A stretch of DNA of 64,000 nucleotides from a virus. The position numbers and the translations under genes were made by a program. The notes under the pieces are model-generated. The model searched no databases, was not told the DNA's origin, and worked only from the letters and a program-made list of their open reading frames with translations. Below, in pieces: positions 40,322 to 49,063 of this stretch (positions are counted from its first letter, which is position 1; every line of letters starts with the position of its first letter). Location of the stretch: the IMG/VR virus record IMGVR_UViG_3300033145_000476, positions 1 through 64,000 of that record. The stretch is one strand, 5' to 3'.

Positions 40322-40807
40322 TTACGTAGCCTGCGTAGTCACAGTACTAAAAGTAATGGTAGTCCTCCAAAACTTTCTTTCCGATAATGATGGAAATGCG
40401 TAAGTAGGACGCATACTCCTGTCCTCTACGCTTGCCCACTCAATAATTCTAAGATCTGCTCCAGATTTTGCTTTACCATCCTCTCTAAAACCAACAGAGT
40501 AGTCTCTTATAGGAATAGATTTATCCAACGCCTGAAATATAATATCAGACAGTTCATCTCTCTGAGCATCATTGTCAGCAAAGACATCTATAGCCCACGT
40601 ACGTCTGAACCAGCTTGAACCAAGTTCACCACCGTCATCTACGGTCTGGCTGTGTTCTACCGACACGCAAGGTACTTCAAGTGTATTGTTCTCTACTTCG
40701 GTGTATGGATAGCTATCTACAACTCTCTTAACCTTATCCCCAACCAGGTCCTTTATAAAGAAATAAACACTAAAATCTTCTTGTCTAAATTTTCCTATGA
40801 CTACCAT
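40322..40807 (-). CDS. Tail terminator / completion-like protein
   Basis: The 161-residue protein has LEVPCVSVEHSQTVDDGGEL, then WAIDVFADNDAQRDELSDII and a C-terminal FWRTTITFSTVTTQ. This alternation of beta strands and one helix, with the FADND segment, is common in tail terminator proteins that cap the tube before joining to the head. Position two genes upstream of the tail tube supports this. No specific family is certain. Confidence 0.62.
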   Translation of the reverse strand: MVVIGKFRQEDFSVYFFIKDLVGDKVKRVVDSYPYTEVENNTLEVPCVSVEHSQTVDDGGELGSSWFRRTWAIDVFADNDAQRDELSDIIFQALDKSIPIRDYSVGFREDGKAKSGADLRIIEWASVEDRSMRPTYAFPSLSERKFWRTTITFSTVTTQAT

Positions 40808-40827
40808 ATCCTCACCTTCTTAATTTG

Positions 40828-41055
40828 CTACGCAAAAATTAATACTAAAATTATTGAGACAAGTGTAGATATAAGACAACCAACAAATGTCCAAACAGCC
40901 TTATTTATTGATTTCTTCAGACTTTCAAAACCGTTGAACATAAGCATACCAAAGCAAGCAAGGACAACTTCCTTGTCGTCACAGCCTTCAATTCCATAGT
41001 TCGCTATTTTTTCGCAAGCCTCCTCGACTCTAGATCTTAGAATTTCGTGATTCAT
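40828..41055 (-). CDS. Small single-span membrane protein
   Basis: The 75-residue protein has a soluble helical N-terminus with three cysteines and a C-terminal hydrophobic segment (TFVGCLISTLVSIILVLIFA, residues 56-75) expected to span the membrane. ATG 41055 has ATAGGAG. A membrane protein inside the head-tail gene block is unusual. It could be a holin-like or superinfection factor, but nothing specific supports either. Confidence 0.65.
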   Translation of the reverse strand: MNHEILRSRVEEACEKIANYGIEGCDDKEVVLACFGMLMFNGFESLKKSINKAVWTFVGCLISTLVSIILVLIFA

Positions 41056-41065
41056 AATGTAACTC

Positions 41066-41932
41066 CTATCGTGGCAACCAACCGCTCCACCTTCTAATTA
41101 CCGTTCCTGTCACGTCTAATATGAAACCTCTCCCAGTTAGACGACCAAGCCTATCAATTGCCGTTGTTCCTGAAATAGCAAAGACAATTGTTCCAGTGGG
41201 TGAAGTCCATACGTGCCCCGCAAATAATTGCCCTCTATAGCTAACTGTAGTAGCTTGATAACCTGCGAACAAAGATGATGGTCTAGCAACTAATGCTCTT
41301 ACCACCGATAAAGTTCTTAGGTATGCAGCCTTCATCTCTCTATTATAGACCACCTTAAAAGCAAGAAGAGTTCGTTTAGGTCCATTTCTAGGATAAGCAG
41401 CAGGACCATTTCCATTCTCAATAAGCTCCCAAAAAGGGGCTTTGGTTTCCGCAAGCATTATACTTGTTCTCGCACCTACAATTTCTTCATATTTCTTACT
41501 TGTACCAGCTAACCAAGAATTGTAGATACCGATCCACCCTTGAAGCGTACCACCTGGATGAACCATTTTTTGGATTCTTTGCAGATCACCAATATCACCC
41601 AAAGCATCTAAATCCACAAATTTAGCTTGAATCAAACCTTTGCTGTCCCACTCGAAACCTATATTTCTAGGTTGAGATAGTGCTGTATCCATCACGGTAA
41701 AATACGCAGGAAACCTACTATACTCATCAATTTCAGCCATATCTTTTCTATAAGCTTCTTTCAAATATTGGTTAAGTCTCTCTGCGGTGGTTATGGCTTG
41801 CGTCTCAATTATAGCGGTAACCTCTGGTAATAGCTGATAGTAAATCACACCGCTTAAAGGGGTTACACCTAATTGAGCCAAGACACCAACAGGATGAAAG
41901 GTAGGTATTCTATGCGTAAATGTCCTTATCAT
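41066..41932 (-). CDS. Putative head-tail joining (neck) protein
   Basis: The 288-residue protein contains AERLNQYLKEAYRKDMAEID, GGTLQGWIGIYNSWLAGTSK, and a C-terminal region with FAGHVWTSPTGTIVFAISGT. The family is not recognised. It lies between a zinc-containing head protein and the tail terminator-like gene, the usual site of neck or minor structural genes. Assignment rests on order only. Confidence 0.55.
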   Translation of the reverse strand: MIRTFTHRIPTFHPVGVLAQLGVTPLSGVIYYQLLPEVTAIIETQAITTAERLNQYLKEAYRKDMAEIDEYSRFPAYFTVMDTALSQPRNIGFEWDSKGLIQAKFVDLDALGDIGDLQRIQKMVHPGGTLQGWIGIYNSWLAGTSKKYEEIVGARTSIMLAETKAPFWELIENGNGPAAYPRNGPKRTLLAFKVVYNREMKAAYLRTLSVVRALVARPSSLFAGYQATTVSYRGQLFAGHVWTSPTGTIVFAISGTTAIDRLGRLTGRGFILDVTGTVIRRWSGWLPR

Positions 41933-42153
41933 TCGTCCTTAATACCTTCTACATCAATGCCTATAACAGTGAAGACGCTCCTTGTGAATCCATTCATATT
42001 ATCAAGAAATATTTTTCTTATTTTACTAAAGGAGTCACCCTTTCCCATCTCTTCCTCTAAATCGTTAAGAGCTATTGCACAATAACGCTTTTTCCTTTTA
42101 TTTATTAGCTTAACGATTTCGATTTCTGGTAATCCTTCCAATTCCTTACTCAT
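41929..42153 (-). CDS. Small charged hypothetical protein
   Basis: A 74-residue helical protein: EIVKLINKRKKRYCAIALND near the start, then EEEMGKGDSFSKIRKIF. It overlaps the next gene by 4 bases and is separated from the upstream gene by 2 bases, so it is part of the neck operon. No motif suggests a function. Confidence 0.62.
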   Translation of the reverse strand: MSKELEGLPEIEIVKLINKRKKRYCAIALNDLEEEMGKGDSFSKIRKIFLDNMNGFTRSVFTVIGIDVEGIKDE

Positions 42154-42155
42154 AA

Positions 42156-42608
42156 TTACTCCTTACCAACTTCTCTACAAACAAATCTAATACGATCTCT
42201 TGTAGGTACTCCTCTCTTAATTGTTCTAAAAATTTCCAGTTTTCTACTATCCACTCTGACTTCTTTTATCTTAACTATTTGAGTCTCTGAAAGAGAGTCT
42301 ATACCAATAGTTATAAAACAATCACCAGTCAGAGTCTCACCAGCGATCCCAAAATCCGATTCATCACCAGTACGCCACCTAACGTGAGCAAGGACTCCAG
42401 ACTCAACATCCTGAGTGATCCAATACTGACCAGAACAAATAGGACAAAATTGATCCAAACTAAGCTCATTTACACTATCATATAAATCAGCACCACTGCA
42501 CACAGGGCAAGCAGTTTCAACACCCTGTATAACAAACGTTACGGTCTGTCCGATAGCGTCTCTGATAGCATCCTTCGTGCTTTTAGTGGTTGGGAACTGT
42601 ATCGTCAT
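42156..42608 (-). CDS. Structural protein with two CxxC pairs
   Basis: The 150-residue protein has TACPVCSG and QFCPICSGQYW pairs about 21 residues apart in the N-terminal half. A beta-rich C-terminus follows (DCFITIGIDSLSETQIVKIK, VRVDSRKLEIFRTI). Similar Zn-ribbon proteins occur in head completion modules of long-tailed phages, but the family is not certain. It overlaps the end of the glycosyltransferase gene. Confidence 0.6.
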   Translation of the reverse strand: MTIQFPTTKSTKDAIRDAIGQTVTFVIQGVETACPVCSGADLYDSVNELSLDQFCPICSGQYWITQDVESGVLAHVRWRTGDESDFGIAGETLTGDCFITIGIDSLSETQIVKIKEVRVDSRKLEIFRTIKRGVPTRDRIRFVCREVGKE

Positions 42609-43884
42609 CTTTCTTCACTGTCTCCTCTTTCGTTACCTCACCAGCGTTAGCTTCTATTCTTACAGGTTCTTCCTCAGTATACTTCTTAGATAATGATTTA
42701 TCACCATTCTGTAGCATATCCTGAATAACTTTGTCAAATTGATTCGCAATATAAGCCCAAGTAAACCGCTCTTGCTGAACATATTCATAAGCCTTCTTAG
42801 CCAGTTCCTTAGTCTTGTCTCTATTCTGATACAAGTCTTCTAGTATATCAGCCAAATGCTCGACATTAATTACACCACCCTCGGTATTAATACCACCAGT
42901 GAGAACTTCCCATTCTTGGATCTCAATAAGAGGAGCGATACCTTCCCATAACTCCTTACAAGCTGAATGATTTGGAACAACTTGAGCTACTCCACAAGCT
43001 GCACTCTCAAATGGACTTAGACCAAAACCCTCTCCCATAGAAGTCATTACGTGAACATCAGCCACATTGTAGATCTTGCATAACGAGCTAAGAGAAACTC
43101 CGTGAGCAGGGGTAAAGTTAGTTTGGTCTGTAATTAAGAACCTATCATCTATTCCCCATCTCTGAGCAAGATCGACGAGATTCCAACCAACATCCTTTAG
43201 GCTTCCGTGATAATAAAATGAGATATTCTTTCTATCCTCTGGAGACTTACGGCTCAACCATAGCTGCATAGCTTTTAGGAATAAATCAAGCCTTTTTCTA
43301 GGTTGATTTCTATTAATATTTTGAACTACAAACGCATCGGGTGGGACATTCGCAAGAAACTTTCTAGCATCTTCCATCGGATAAAACTCATCAGTATCAA
43401 CACCGTGACCTATAATATCAACATTAATTCCTTCGTGTGCTGCTTGTATTCCATCCTTTGCAAAGTTAGTATAAGTACCAACTCTAGCATTAACTCTGGT
43501 TAGATTATTAATCCAGTTGCTATGTACTGGTAGAGCATCAACAGGTGAATAAGTAAAAATCCTATTGTTTTCTGGAATAAATTTTACATACTCCGCAACA
43601 ATCCATAAATCATTATTTATAATTATGATATGAGGTTGCTCTTTGGCTACCAATTCCTCTACTCGATTAAAACCATAAATGTTCCCCTTCGCCCTGGCTG
43701 GATATATTCTAAACATCCCTTCATAACGATGCGGATCACCTATAGGATGGTTAATGCCCAAAATTGACACATCATACCTATCGGTCTGAAATAAACCTTC
43801 CAGAACTCCTTGTGAAACCCTTCCAAAACCAGTAGAGACAGCAGGACTATCACCAATCCATAAAACTTTTATCTTTCCGTTCAT
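42583..43884 (-). CDS. Glycosyltransferase, GT4 family (copy 1)
   Basis: ATG 43884 (MNGKIKVLWIGDSPAVSTGF) has AAAGGAGAGG upstream. The 433-residue protein is a GT-B fold enzyme: an N-terminal acceptor domain, then NINRNQPRKRLDLFLKAMQL and a C-terminal donor-binding motif TSMGEGFGLSPFESAACG. It is a paralogue of the enzyme at 49498-50643, with matching segments across the length. It may glycosylate virion proteins or host surface glycans. No signal peptide or membrane segment is seen. Confidence 0.85.
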   Translation of the reverse strand: MNGKIKVLWIGDSPAVSTGFGRVSQGVLEGLFQTDRYDVSILGINHPIGDPHRYEGMFRIYPARAKGNIYGFNRVEELVAKEQPHIIIINNDLWIVAEYVKFIPENNRIFTYSPVDALPVHSNWINNLTRVNARVGTYTNFAKDGIQAAHEGINVDIIGHGVDTDEFYPMEDARKFLANVPPDAFVVQNINRNQPRKRLDLFLKAMQLWLSRKSPEDRKNISFYYHGSLKDVGWNLVDLAQRWGIDDRFLITDQTNFTPAHGVSLSSLCKIYNVADVHVMTSMGEGFGLSPFESAACGVAQVVPNHSACKELWEGIAPLIEIQEWEVLTGGINTEGGVINVEHLADILEDLYQNRDKTKELAKKAYEYVQQERFTWAYIANQFDKVIQDMLQNGDKSLSKKYTEEEPVRIEANAGEVTKEETVKKDDDTVPNH

Positions 43885-43894
43885 AACCTCTCCT

Positions 43895-44596
43895 TTACCA
43901 AGCTGTCCTTTTTGCACCTACCATTTTAGGTACATTAATTATCTCATCATTATCCTTCACCAGCACAACAGCATAACAAGAATTGCCGTGAAATTTCATT
44001 GGAACTGCACTAAAACCGTGCCCAAAATGTCTCATAGGTTTGCTATACTTAAAGTAAAATTTTGCAGTTTCGTGAAGGTGACCAGAATAAATAGCTCTCA
44101 AGTTATCCCTCAAAAGCTCGTGCTTATTTTCCACAGGTCTAGACCAAAATGGGTGGTGCGAGAACATAATATGATACCCTTCACCCTTCATTCTGGCTTT
44201 CAACCATTGATATTGCTGCGGATCTTCAGCAGCCATAACATCTGCCCAACCTACAGCAAACCTGTGCCTCATAAAAGAAGTGTCAAGAAACTCTAAATGA
44301 TACCCACCAAGGTTTAGTGTCTTGTATCTATCACCAAAGTTATCACTCCAATGGTCACTACCATCATAATCACCAGGTAGAACTACAACCTTATGACGTA
44401 TTTTATTAATGGTTTTTGTCGCCAAATCAATTGTTTCTTTGTCGGGAGTGTGAGCTATATCGCCAGTTGCAATAACCAAATCAACCGCTTCTTGGTTAAT
44501 TGGATCTACCATAGGTTCAAGCAAATTCCTGTGTTTAGTAATGTGCAAGTCCGAAATCTGGATAAACCTTAAAACGAACCTTTCCTTTGTTTCCAT
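43895..44596 (-). CDS. Metallophosphoesterase with altered GNHD motif
   Basis: The 233-residue protein has ISDLHITKH, then ATGDIAHTP, SHHPFW and SGHLHE, the metal ligands of calcineurin-like phosphoesterases. The usual GNHD is LPGDYDGSDHW, so the Asn-His pair is replaced and activity could be changed. It is the first gene after a promoter at 44612-44640 and lies upstream of a glycosyltransferase, so sugar-phosphate turnover is possible. Confidence 0.82.
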   Translation of the reverse strand: METKERFVLRFIQISDLHITKHRNLLEPMVDPINQEAVDLVIATGDIAHTPDKETIDLATKTINKIRHKVVVLPGDYDGSDHWSDNFGDRYKTLNLGGYHLEFLDTSFMRHRFAVGWADVMAAEDPQQYQWLKARMKGEGYHIMFSHHPFWSRPVENKHELLRDNLRAIYSGHLHETAKFYFKYSKPMRHFGHGFSAVPMKFHGNSCYAVVLVKDNDEIINVPKMVGAKRTAW

Positions 44597-44611
44597 ATCC
44601 TCTCCTTTATT

Positions 44612-44640
44612 ATTATACCATTTTTTAATTTAATTGTCAA
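44612..44640 (-). promoter_or_regulatory. Sigma70-type promoter, A/T-rich context
   Basis: TTGACA (44640-44635), a 17-base spacer and TATAAT (44617-44612) on the minus strand. Unlike the others it lacks the GGGGC before the -35. AAAGGAGAGG and the phosphoesterase start follow 16 bases after the -10. Confidence 0.88.
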
Positions 44641-44753
44641 TATATATAAAGTATACGGTAATAAGCACACGGCTCAGCACCTTAAACTATCATCAAGTAT
44701 TAAATATTCATTAGTAGGTGATAGAAACTTTCCAGCACCAAGCGCCAATTGCG

Positions 44754-44788
44754 GGGGAGGGAAGCCACAAATCAGACCTCTCCTCCCC
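44754..44788 (-). repeat. Intergenic hairpin, GGGGAGG family
   Basis: GGGGAGG and CCTCCCC pair around a 21-base loop in the gap after the gene at 44804-45301. No T-run follows, so it is not a classical terminator. Related hairpins flank the capsid gene. Confidence 0.65.
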
Positions 44789-44803
44789 ACAACCTGCACT
44801 ATA

Positions 44804-45301
44804 TTATATCGTCTGAACCTGAACGCCACCAATCTCCGCCTTACTTGGGCTTGTTGGTGAACCCTCAAGCTTCGTAATAACTTCCTTCAGGTAGTCAATA
44901 GTTCTTACTTGTTTGTTTTCTTCTTGAGCAATCTCCAGCAATCTTATAACTGGAACAGGTGAAGTAAACTTATCAACTCTAGGCTTCATCTTGCTCAAAG
45001 GTTTCTTTAACAAATCTCTCAGGTAACCATCGCTAACCGCATTAGTTTCATCGAGAGACAAAGTGTGCTCCGAAATCTCGATTAAATACCCTTGCACGAT
45101 TGCTGACTTATTATTCTTTTTGAAATACTTTTCAGCTTCTCCATCGGTAAGCTCAATAGTCATCGCATCAACGTCAGCATTTGGATCATTCGGGTCACCT
45201 TTCAGTAAAAACTCTTCTGGATCTCCCTTCTTATTAAGAATTCTGCCACCTACAGATCCTCTGATGGCTTTTCTCCAAAATTTAGGATAACTGTCTTCCA
45301 T
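44804..45301 (-). CDS. Hypothetical head-region protein
   Basis: The 165-residue acidic protein (FWRKAIRGSVGGRILNKKGD, then VDAMTIELTDGEAEKYFKKN and KPLSKMKPRVDKFTSPVPVI) lies just after the capsid gene. It has several charged helices and a flexible C-terminus ending VQVQTI. It may be a head-tail adaptor or capsid accessory protein. No family is recognised. CACAAAGGAG precedes ATG 45301. Confidence 0.6.
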   Translation of the reverse strand: MEDSYPKFWRKAIRGSVGGRILNKKGDPEEFLLKGDPNDPNADVDAMTIELTDGEAEKYFKKNNKSAIVQGYLIEISEHTLSLDETNAVSDGYLRDLLKKPLSKMKPRVDKFTSPVPVIRLLEIAQEENKQVRTIDYLKEVITKLEGSPTSPSKAEIGGVQVQTI

Positions 45302-45369
45302 TTTAAACTCCTTTGTGTTTTTTATACTAAGCTTCTGAACCTCTCTCCCGCCTAGTTAGGATTATTCGA

Positions 45370-45392
45370 GGGGAGGGAATTTAGCCCTCCCC
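45370..45392 (-). repeat. Intergenic hairpin after the capsid gene
   Basis: A perfect 8-bp hairpin GGGGAGGG/CCCTCCCC with a 7-base loop, 18 bases after the capsid stop. It lacks a T-run, so it may stabilise the message end or terminate weakly. Confidence 0.72.
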
Positions 45393-45409
45393 ATTTACAT
45401 CAGCTTCGA

Positions 45410-46339
45410 TTAAGGCTTGTCCAGTCTGATTACAGCCACGTTCTCCATCCTGTCGAACATCAAACCAAATTGCTGGTAGATTCTGATGTGCCAAGTTGGA
45501 GGTGCTGTGCTCATATCAGTCCACTGATCTTCTCTTGTGTCCCCATAAGTGATGAACTCACCGCACTCGTCACCTACCACGACAACCATATTGTCCTTGA
45601 TAAGTGGAGTTCTGTCATATGGATTATCATAGACTTGCTCCAAAGCGATGAAGTTAGCACCATAGTAAACACCAAACCAACCTGTTCTCCTGATCTCTTC
45701 AAGTGCTGAAGGAACAGGAATAGCAGCAGTAGGTGTAGCGATTTCTGTTGCTGTAGGTAGTCTGTAGCCAGCAAACTTTGTGATAGGAGCTAAGGCTGTT
45801 CTTCTGCCAACCACTGCCCTTACTGCTCCAGCAGTATCAGCTATATAATCAATAGAATCTTCCAATGTGCTCCTAGTAATAGGACCTGTCACATAGTAGA
45901 AGTTATTACTATCGTTTATAGTAGCTAGGGTGTACATAGCATTCAATACCTTTGTTACATAGAAGTCAGAAAGCTTGGCTGTCATTTCCCTACGGATGTC
46001 ATCGACAGTACCAATTTCTCCAGACTCCACCTCCCACTCATTGTGGGAAACTTCTGCATATGCCTGATCCAAGTTGTAATTAACAACTTCTTTCACAGTG
46101 ATCTGGCTAGATAGAGTTGTCTGACCAGGAACTAACTGCCTGACCTCGATACCTCTACGCACTTTCTTTACCAGAGCATCACCAGGGTTAAGTGCTCTTG
46201 TATTCAAGAACATACCCACAATGTCCTGAGTAACGTGCTTAGGATCGATGTATTCGACAATCAATTCAGCCAGCGTATCTCTTGCAGCCTTGTTCTTAGC
46301 AATTTCCGCATAAGCTGTCTTAAATTTCTCTAATTCCAT
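45410..46339 (-). CDS. Major capsid protein
   Basis: The 309-residue protein has the length and order (after scaffold and decoration genes) of an HK97-fold capsid protein. Segments fit that fold: a helical N-terminal arm, VRRGIEVRQLVPGQTTLSSQ, EVESGEIGTVDDIRREMTAK, and a C-terminal WHIRIYQQFGLMFDRMENVAVI. It shows no obvious protease-cleaved arm. Hairpins on both sides suggest a separately processed, abundant message. Confidence 0.85.
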   Translation of the reverse strand: MELEKFKTAYAEIAKNKAARDTLAELIVEYIDPKHVTQDIVGMFLNTRALNPGDALVKKVRRGIEVRQLVPGQTTLSSQITVKEVVNYNLDQAYAEVSHNEWEVESGEIGTVDDIRREMTAKLSDFYVTKVLNAMYTLATINDSNNFYYVTGPITRSTLEDSIDYIADTAGAVRAVVGRRTALAPITKFAGYRLPTATEIATPTAAIPVPSALEEIRRTGWFGVYYGANFIALEQVYDNPYDRTPLIKDNMVVVVGDECGEFITYGDTREDQWTDMSTAPPTWHIRIYQQFGLMFDRMENVAVIRLDKP

Positions 46340-46354
46340 CTTTACTCCATTATT

Positions 46355-46377
46355 GGGGAGGGAGACTATCCCTCCCC
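46355..46377 (-). repeat. Intergenic hairpin before the capsid gene
   Basis: A perfect 8-bp hairpin GGGGAGGG/CCCTCCCC with a 7-base loop just upstream of the capsid ribosome binding site (GGAG). It is the same stem as the hairpin after the gene, so the capsid message is bracketed by identical stems. Confidence 0.72.
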
Positions 46378-46400
46378 GCCTACTCTATTTTTTTCAAAGG

Positions 46401-46952
46401 TTATCCAGTTTTGATAGTTAGTTCGCCCTTTGTGCTGTTAAACTCAAATACGATACCAACCTGTCCACCAGTTCCCTTATACCATTTACCACCAGACTTA
46501 ACACTGATTCCATCACCCACATCAAATGAAGAGCCAGTGTAACAGCCAGATGTAACAGTGTAGATGCCATCATCATAAGCCAGCATCAACGCACCAGATA
46601 GAATTGTCTGCTCAGGACTCTTTAATCTAGGTGCAACCATTCTCAACTTTACGTCAGCAGGAAGATTCTCCTGTCCCTCTGGATACTCTCTCAAGGTATA
46701 AGGCTGAGATGTAGTATTACCAGTCTCATCAAGAGTTGGTAGAGACTCGTAAATAGGAGGTTTCTCATTGTAAACCCTGAACGCAGCTACGAAATGAGCA
46801 GCAGTATCATCATCGGCAGTAGGAAGTTGAGCACCCTGAACCACATCAGGGCTTGATTTGCCCGTAGCAGGAACAAGCTTCACAGCAAGCCCCGCCTGTA
46901 TATCTTCCTGTGCAACGCAAGGAATTGCTGTTCCTTGTAATTTAATTTCCAT
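46401..46952 (-). CDS. Capsid decoration / stabilisation protein
   Basis: The 183-residue beta-rich protein (AIPCVAQEDIQAGLAVKLVP, ILSGALMLAYDDGIYTVTSG, VGIVFEFNSTKGELTIKTG) lies between scaffold and capsid genes, where decoration proteins of the trimeric beta-barrel type are found. Nothing in the sequence identifies the exact family. TTAAGAGGAG precedes ATG 46952. Confidence 0.68.
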   Translation of the reverse strand: MEIKLQGTAIPCVAQEDIQAGLAVKLVPATGKSSPDVVQGAQLPTADDDTAAHFVAAFRVYNEKPPIYESLPTLDETGNTTSQPYTLREYPEGQENLPADVKLRMVAPRLKSPEQTILSGALMLAYDDGIYTVTSGCYTGSSFDVGDGISVKSGGKWYKGTGGQVGIVFEFNSTKGELTIKTG

Positions 46953-46975
46953 TATTTCTTACTCCTCTTAACAGT

Positions 46976-47917
46976 TTATTTTCTGTCCTTCTTCATCTCG
47001 TTCAGACCTTCCCTCACAGTTTCCACTGCATCAGAATCGTCTTCGCTAGAAATCTGAGGAACTTTTATGCTTGCTGAAGCCTTTGCTCCTTTCTTTAATT
47101 CACCCATCTTTGAAATTGTTACTTTCAAGACCTCTTCAGACATATTAAGCCAGTAATCAGCCTCAGCCTCAACATCAGCCTCGATGCCAGCTTCCTCTAA
47201 TTGAGTTTTAATAGTCTTCAGCCTCTCCGCTTTTTCAGCAGCCTCTTCGGTATCGCTCTTGAACTTTCTCAAAGCCTCAAGCTCTTCCTTTTGATCGTTT
47301 AGCTCTTTTGTTAAGTCATCAACTTGTGATGCTTTCTCTTCCAGAGCAGTCTTGTCAGCTTCTAATGTCTCTTTCTCTCTCTCTAAAGTTTCATTAGTAG
47401 CCTTAACAGTCTTCAACTCTGACTCTAGAGCCTCAATCTTCTCTTTATCTTCCATATTTTCCTCCTCTGAACTATCAGATTCTAGAACGATGCTATCGCA
47501 ACGCTCTCCCATCGTCTCGCTATCATAGTATTCCACAAATGCTTGCGCCCAATCGAACTCATCTGACTCACCAACCTGAAGGTCCAGATTATAATGCCTT
47601 TTAGCGTAGCTCTTGATCCTTGATTCAACGCTCTTGAACTTCTTACCTAAAATGGCTTTATTGTCAGCGTGATGGACATATCTCCAAGCAGCTAGGCATC
47701 TTGATTTTGTGTCTAATGGGTATCTATAACACTCTGGATCACCATAGTCCGATTTGTTCTTTGGATACCCTTTTGGCGGACTCTTATGACAAAGCTGTTC
47801 CCTGCCCTGAGCAAACTCAGAAGGTTCTGTTTCTGCTTGAGAAGGAACACCAGCAACAAGAATCTGCCTAATAGCTTTCAATTGAGGAGTAGGTACATCT
47901 TTCAAATCAATATTCAT
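46976..47917 (-). CDS. Scaffold-like protein with N-terminal DUF6582-like domain
   Basis: The 313-residue protein has two parts. Residues 45-110 (SPPKGYPKNKSDYGDPECYR, SRCLAAWRYVHHADNKAI) resemble DUF6582, found in phage head proteins. Residues about 155-240 form a long acidic coiled coil (EKIEALESELKTVKATNETL, LEREKETLEADKTALEE) typical of scaffolding proteins. A basic C-terminal tail (EMKKDRK) would bind the capsid. It follows the protease-like gene. Confidence 0.72.
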   Translation of the reverse strand: MNIDLKDVPTPQLKAIRQILVAGVPSQAETEPSEFAQGREQLCHKSPPKGYPKNKSDYGDPECYRYPLDTKSRCLAAWRYVHHADNKAILGKKFKSVESRIKSYAKRHYNLDLQVGESDEFDWAQAFVEYYDSETMGERCDSIVLESDSSEEENMEDKEKIEALESELKTVKATNETLEREKETLEADKTALEEKASQVDDLTKELNDQKEELEALRKFKSDTEEAAEKAERLKTIKTQLEEAGIEADVEAEADYWLNMSEEVLKVTISKMGELKKGAKASASIKVPQISSEDDSDAVETVREGLNEMKKDRK

Positions 47918-47919
47918 TT

Positions 47920-48507
47920 TTATTTCACTCCAACAATTTGTTTTCTTCTCTTTAGCTCATCATCAATGGCTTTAATCATATCGAATGAACTAATAGAAAC
48001 TAACGGTGTTCTACCCTCATAAGCAGGTGACTTGACCGCCGTTATTGCTTTAGTAGTAGTTCCAACTAACCACTCTACATCATCTTCCATTGAAGAGTCT
48101 TTGTATCTAATTTCCCACGAAAAGTTAACTGCCCTACCTTCGGATGTTTCTTTTTTGAAGAATTCAACAACATCAGGGAACTCATCATTATACAATGCAC
48201 CAATAGCCACTACTTTATTTCCCTCTTGCTGACCCTCTTTCAAAACACCGATTTGAACAGCACCAGCGTGTCCTTGAACATCCGCCTCTTCAGGTTCATA
48301 ATTTGCCTTAATAGGCATATATGACATAGATTTGATCAGATTTGGAAACTCGTCTTGTCTTATGCCCTGGTTATTAGCATTAGGTTGATCATCAGCAAAA
48401 ACGAGCTTGATCCAGGTTAGAAGAGGATTCTTATACTCGTCTGGAATTCCAGCCTCTGCCAAATTTTCAACAAATGCCAATGTCGTATTAAATGTTGCTT
48501 CTTTCAT
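47920..48507 (-). CDS. Putative prohead maturation protease
   Basis: ATG 48507 (MKEATFNTTLAFVENL) has GAGGGAG upstream. The 195-residue protein contains KLVFADDQPNANNQGIRQDE, then HAGAVQIGVLKEG, VVAIGALYNDEFPDVVEFF, FSWEIRYKDS and SPAYEGRTPLV. These segments resemble phage capsid maturation proteases. It precedes the scaffold gene as expected. Catalytic residues are not certain by eye, so this remains a motif-level call. Confidence 0.65.
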   Translation of the reverse strand: MKEATFNTTLAFVENLAEAGIPDEYKNPLLTWIKLVFADDQPNANNQGIRQDEFPNLIKSMSYMPIKANYEPEEADVQGHAGAVQIGVLKEGQQEGNKVVAIGALYNDEFPDVVEFFKKETSEGRAVNFSWEIRYKDSSMEDDVEWLVGTTTKAITAVKSPAYEGRTPLVSISSFDMIKAIDDELKRRKQIVGVK

Positions 48508-48508
48508 A

Positions 48509-48997
48509 TTATTCCCACTCCCTCGGATTTGTATCCCATCCATACAGTCTACCGTATTTTGGTCGTGCCAGTTTCTTACCTGGTAATAACATATCTAATT
48601 CTCTAACATCATCTTCCAATGTAGAACTTCTTTGTCGTGCCGATTCAATATTAGAATAAGCGATCTCCTCATCCCGCCAACTAGCAACGTCACCCGATTC
48701 GGAAAATTTCTTTCCACTTTTTATCATTACAGACGCTTGCAATACTATTGGTCGTCTATCTCTGTGTTGAATTACTGGTGGTGAAGACCAATCAAATGTT
48801 ACGTTAGGATTCCTGTGAACCACACCTTCATTATCCACATAATACATATCATCCCACCTACGCATCAACGCAGCTACCGCTTCCCTCAAGACCATATGAA
48901 GATACTCGTCAGAAAATGTCGGAGTTGGGTCATTGTCTCCGATCTGAACTCTTAGAGGTATGATTAATTCTTCTAAATTGGATGTCTTAAATGCCAT
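48509..48997 (-). CDS. Head-tail connector-like protein
   Basis: ATG 48997 (MAFKTSNLEELIIPLRVQIG) is chosen with GGTGG upstream. The 162-residue protein has a DPTPTFSDEYLHMVLREAVA segment typical of helical connector adaptors (DNA packaging or head-tail). It also has IVLQASVMIKSGKKFSESGD and an end in YGWDTNPREWE. It lies after the portal-associated cassette and before the protease. Confidence 0.65.
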   Translation of the reverse strand: MAFKTSNLEELIIPLRVQIGDNDPTPTFSDEYLHMVLREAVAALMRRWDDMYYVDNEGVVHRNPNVTFDWSSPPVIQHRDRRPIVLQASVMIKSGKKFSESGDVASWRDEEIAYSNIESARQRSSTLEDDVRELDMLLPGKKLARPKYGRLYGWDTNPREWE

Positions 48998-49063
48998 TTT
49001 CACCACCAAAATTATACTTAGAAATGTGTCCTACAAATTTCTGACTACCTATGTCCTTCGCTA

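Noticed and set aside
44674-44868. Open frame overlapping the 3' end of the head-region gene
   Set aside because: It overlaps the better-supported gene at 44804-45301, contains a hairpin, and has arginine-rich non-coding-like composition.
25648-46339. Contractile tail sheath or baseplate wedge genes
   Set aside because: None of the tail-region proteins shows sheath features; one tube gene, chaperones and tape measure fit a non-contractile tail.
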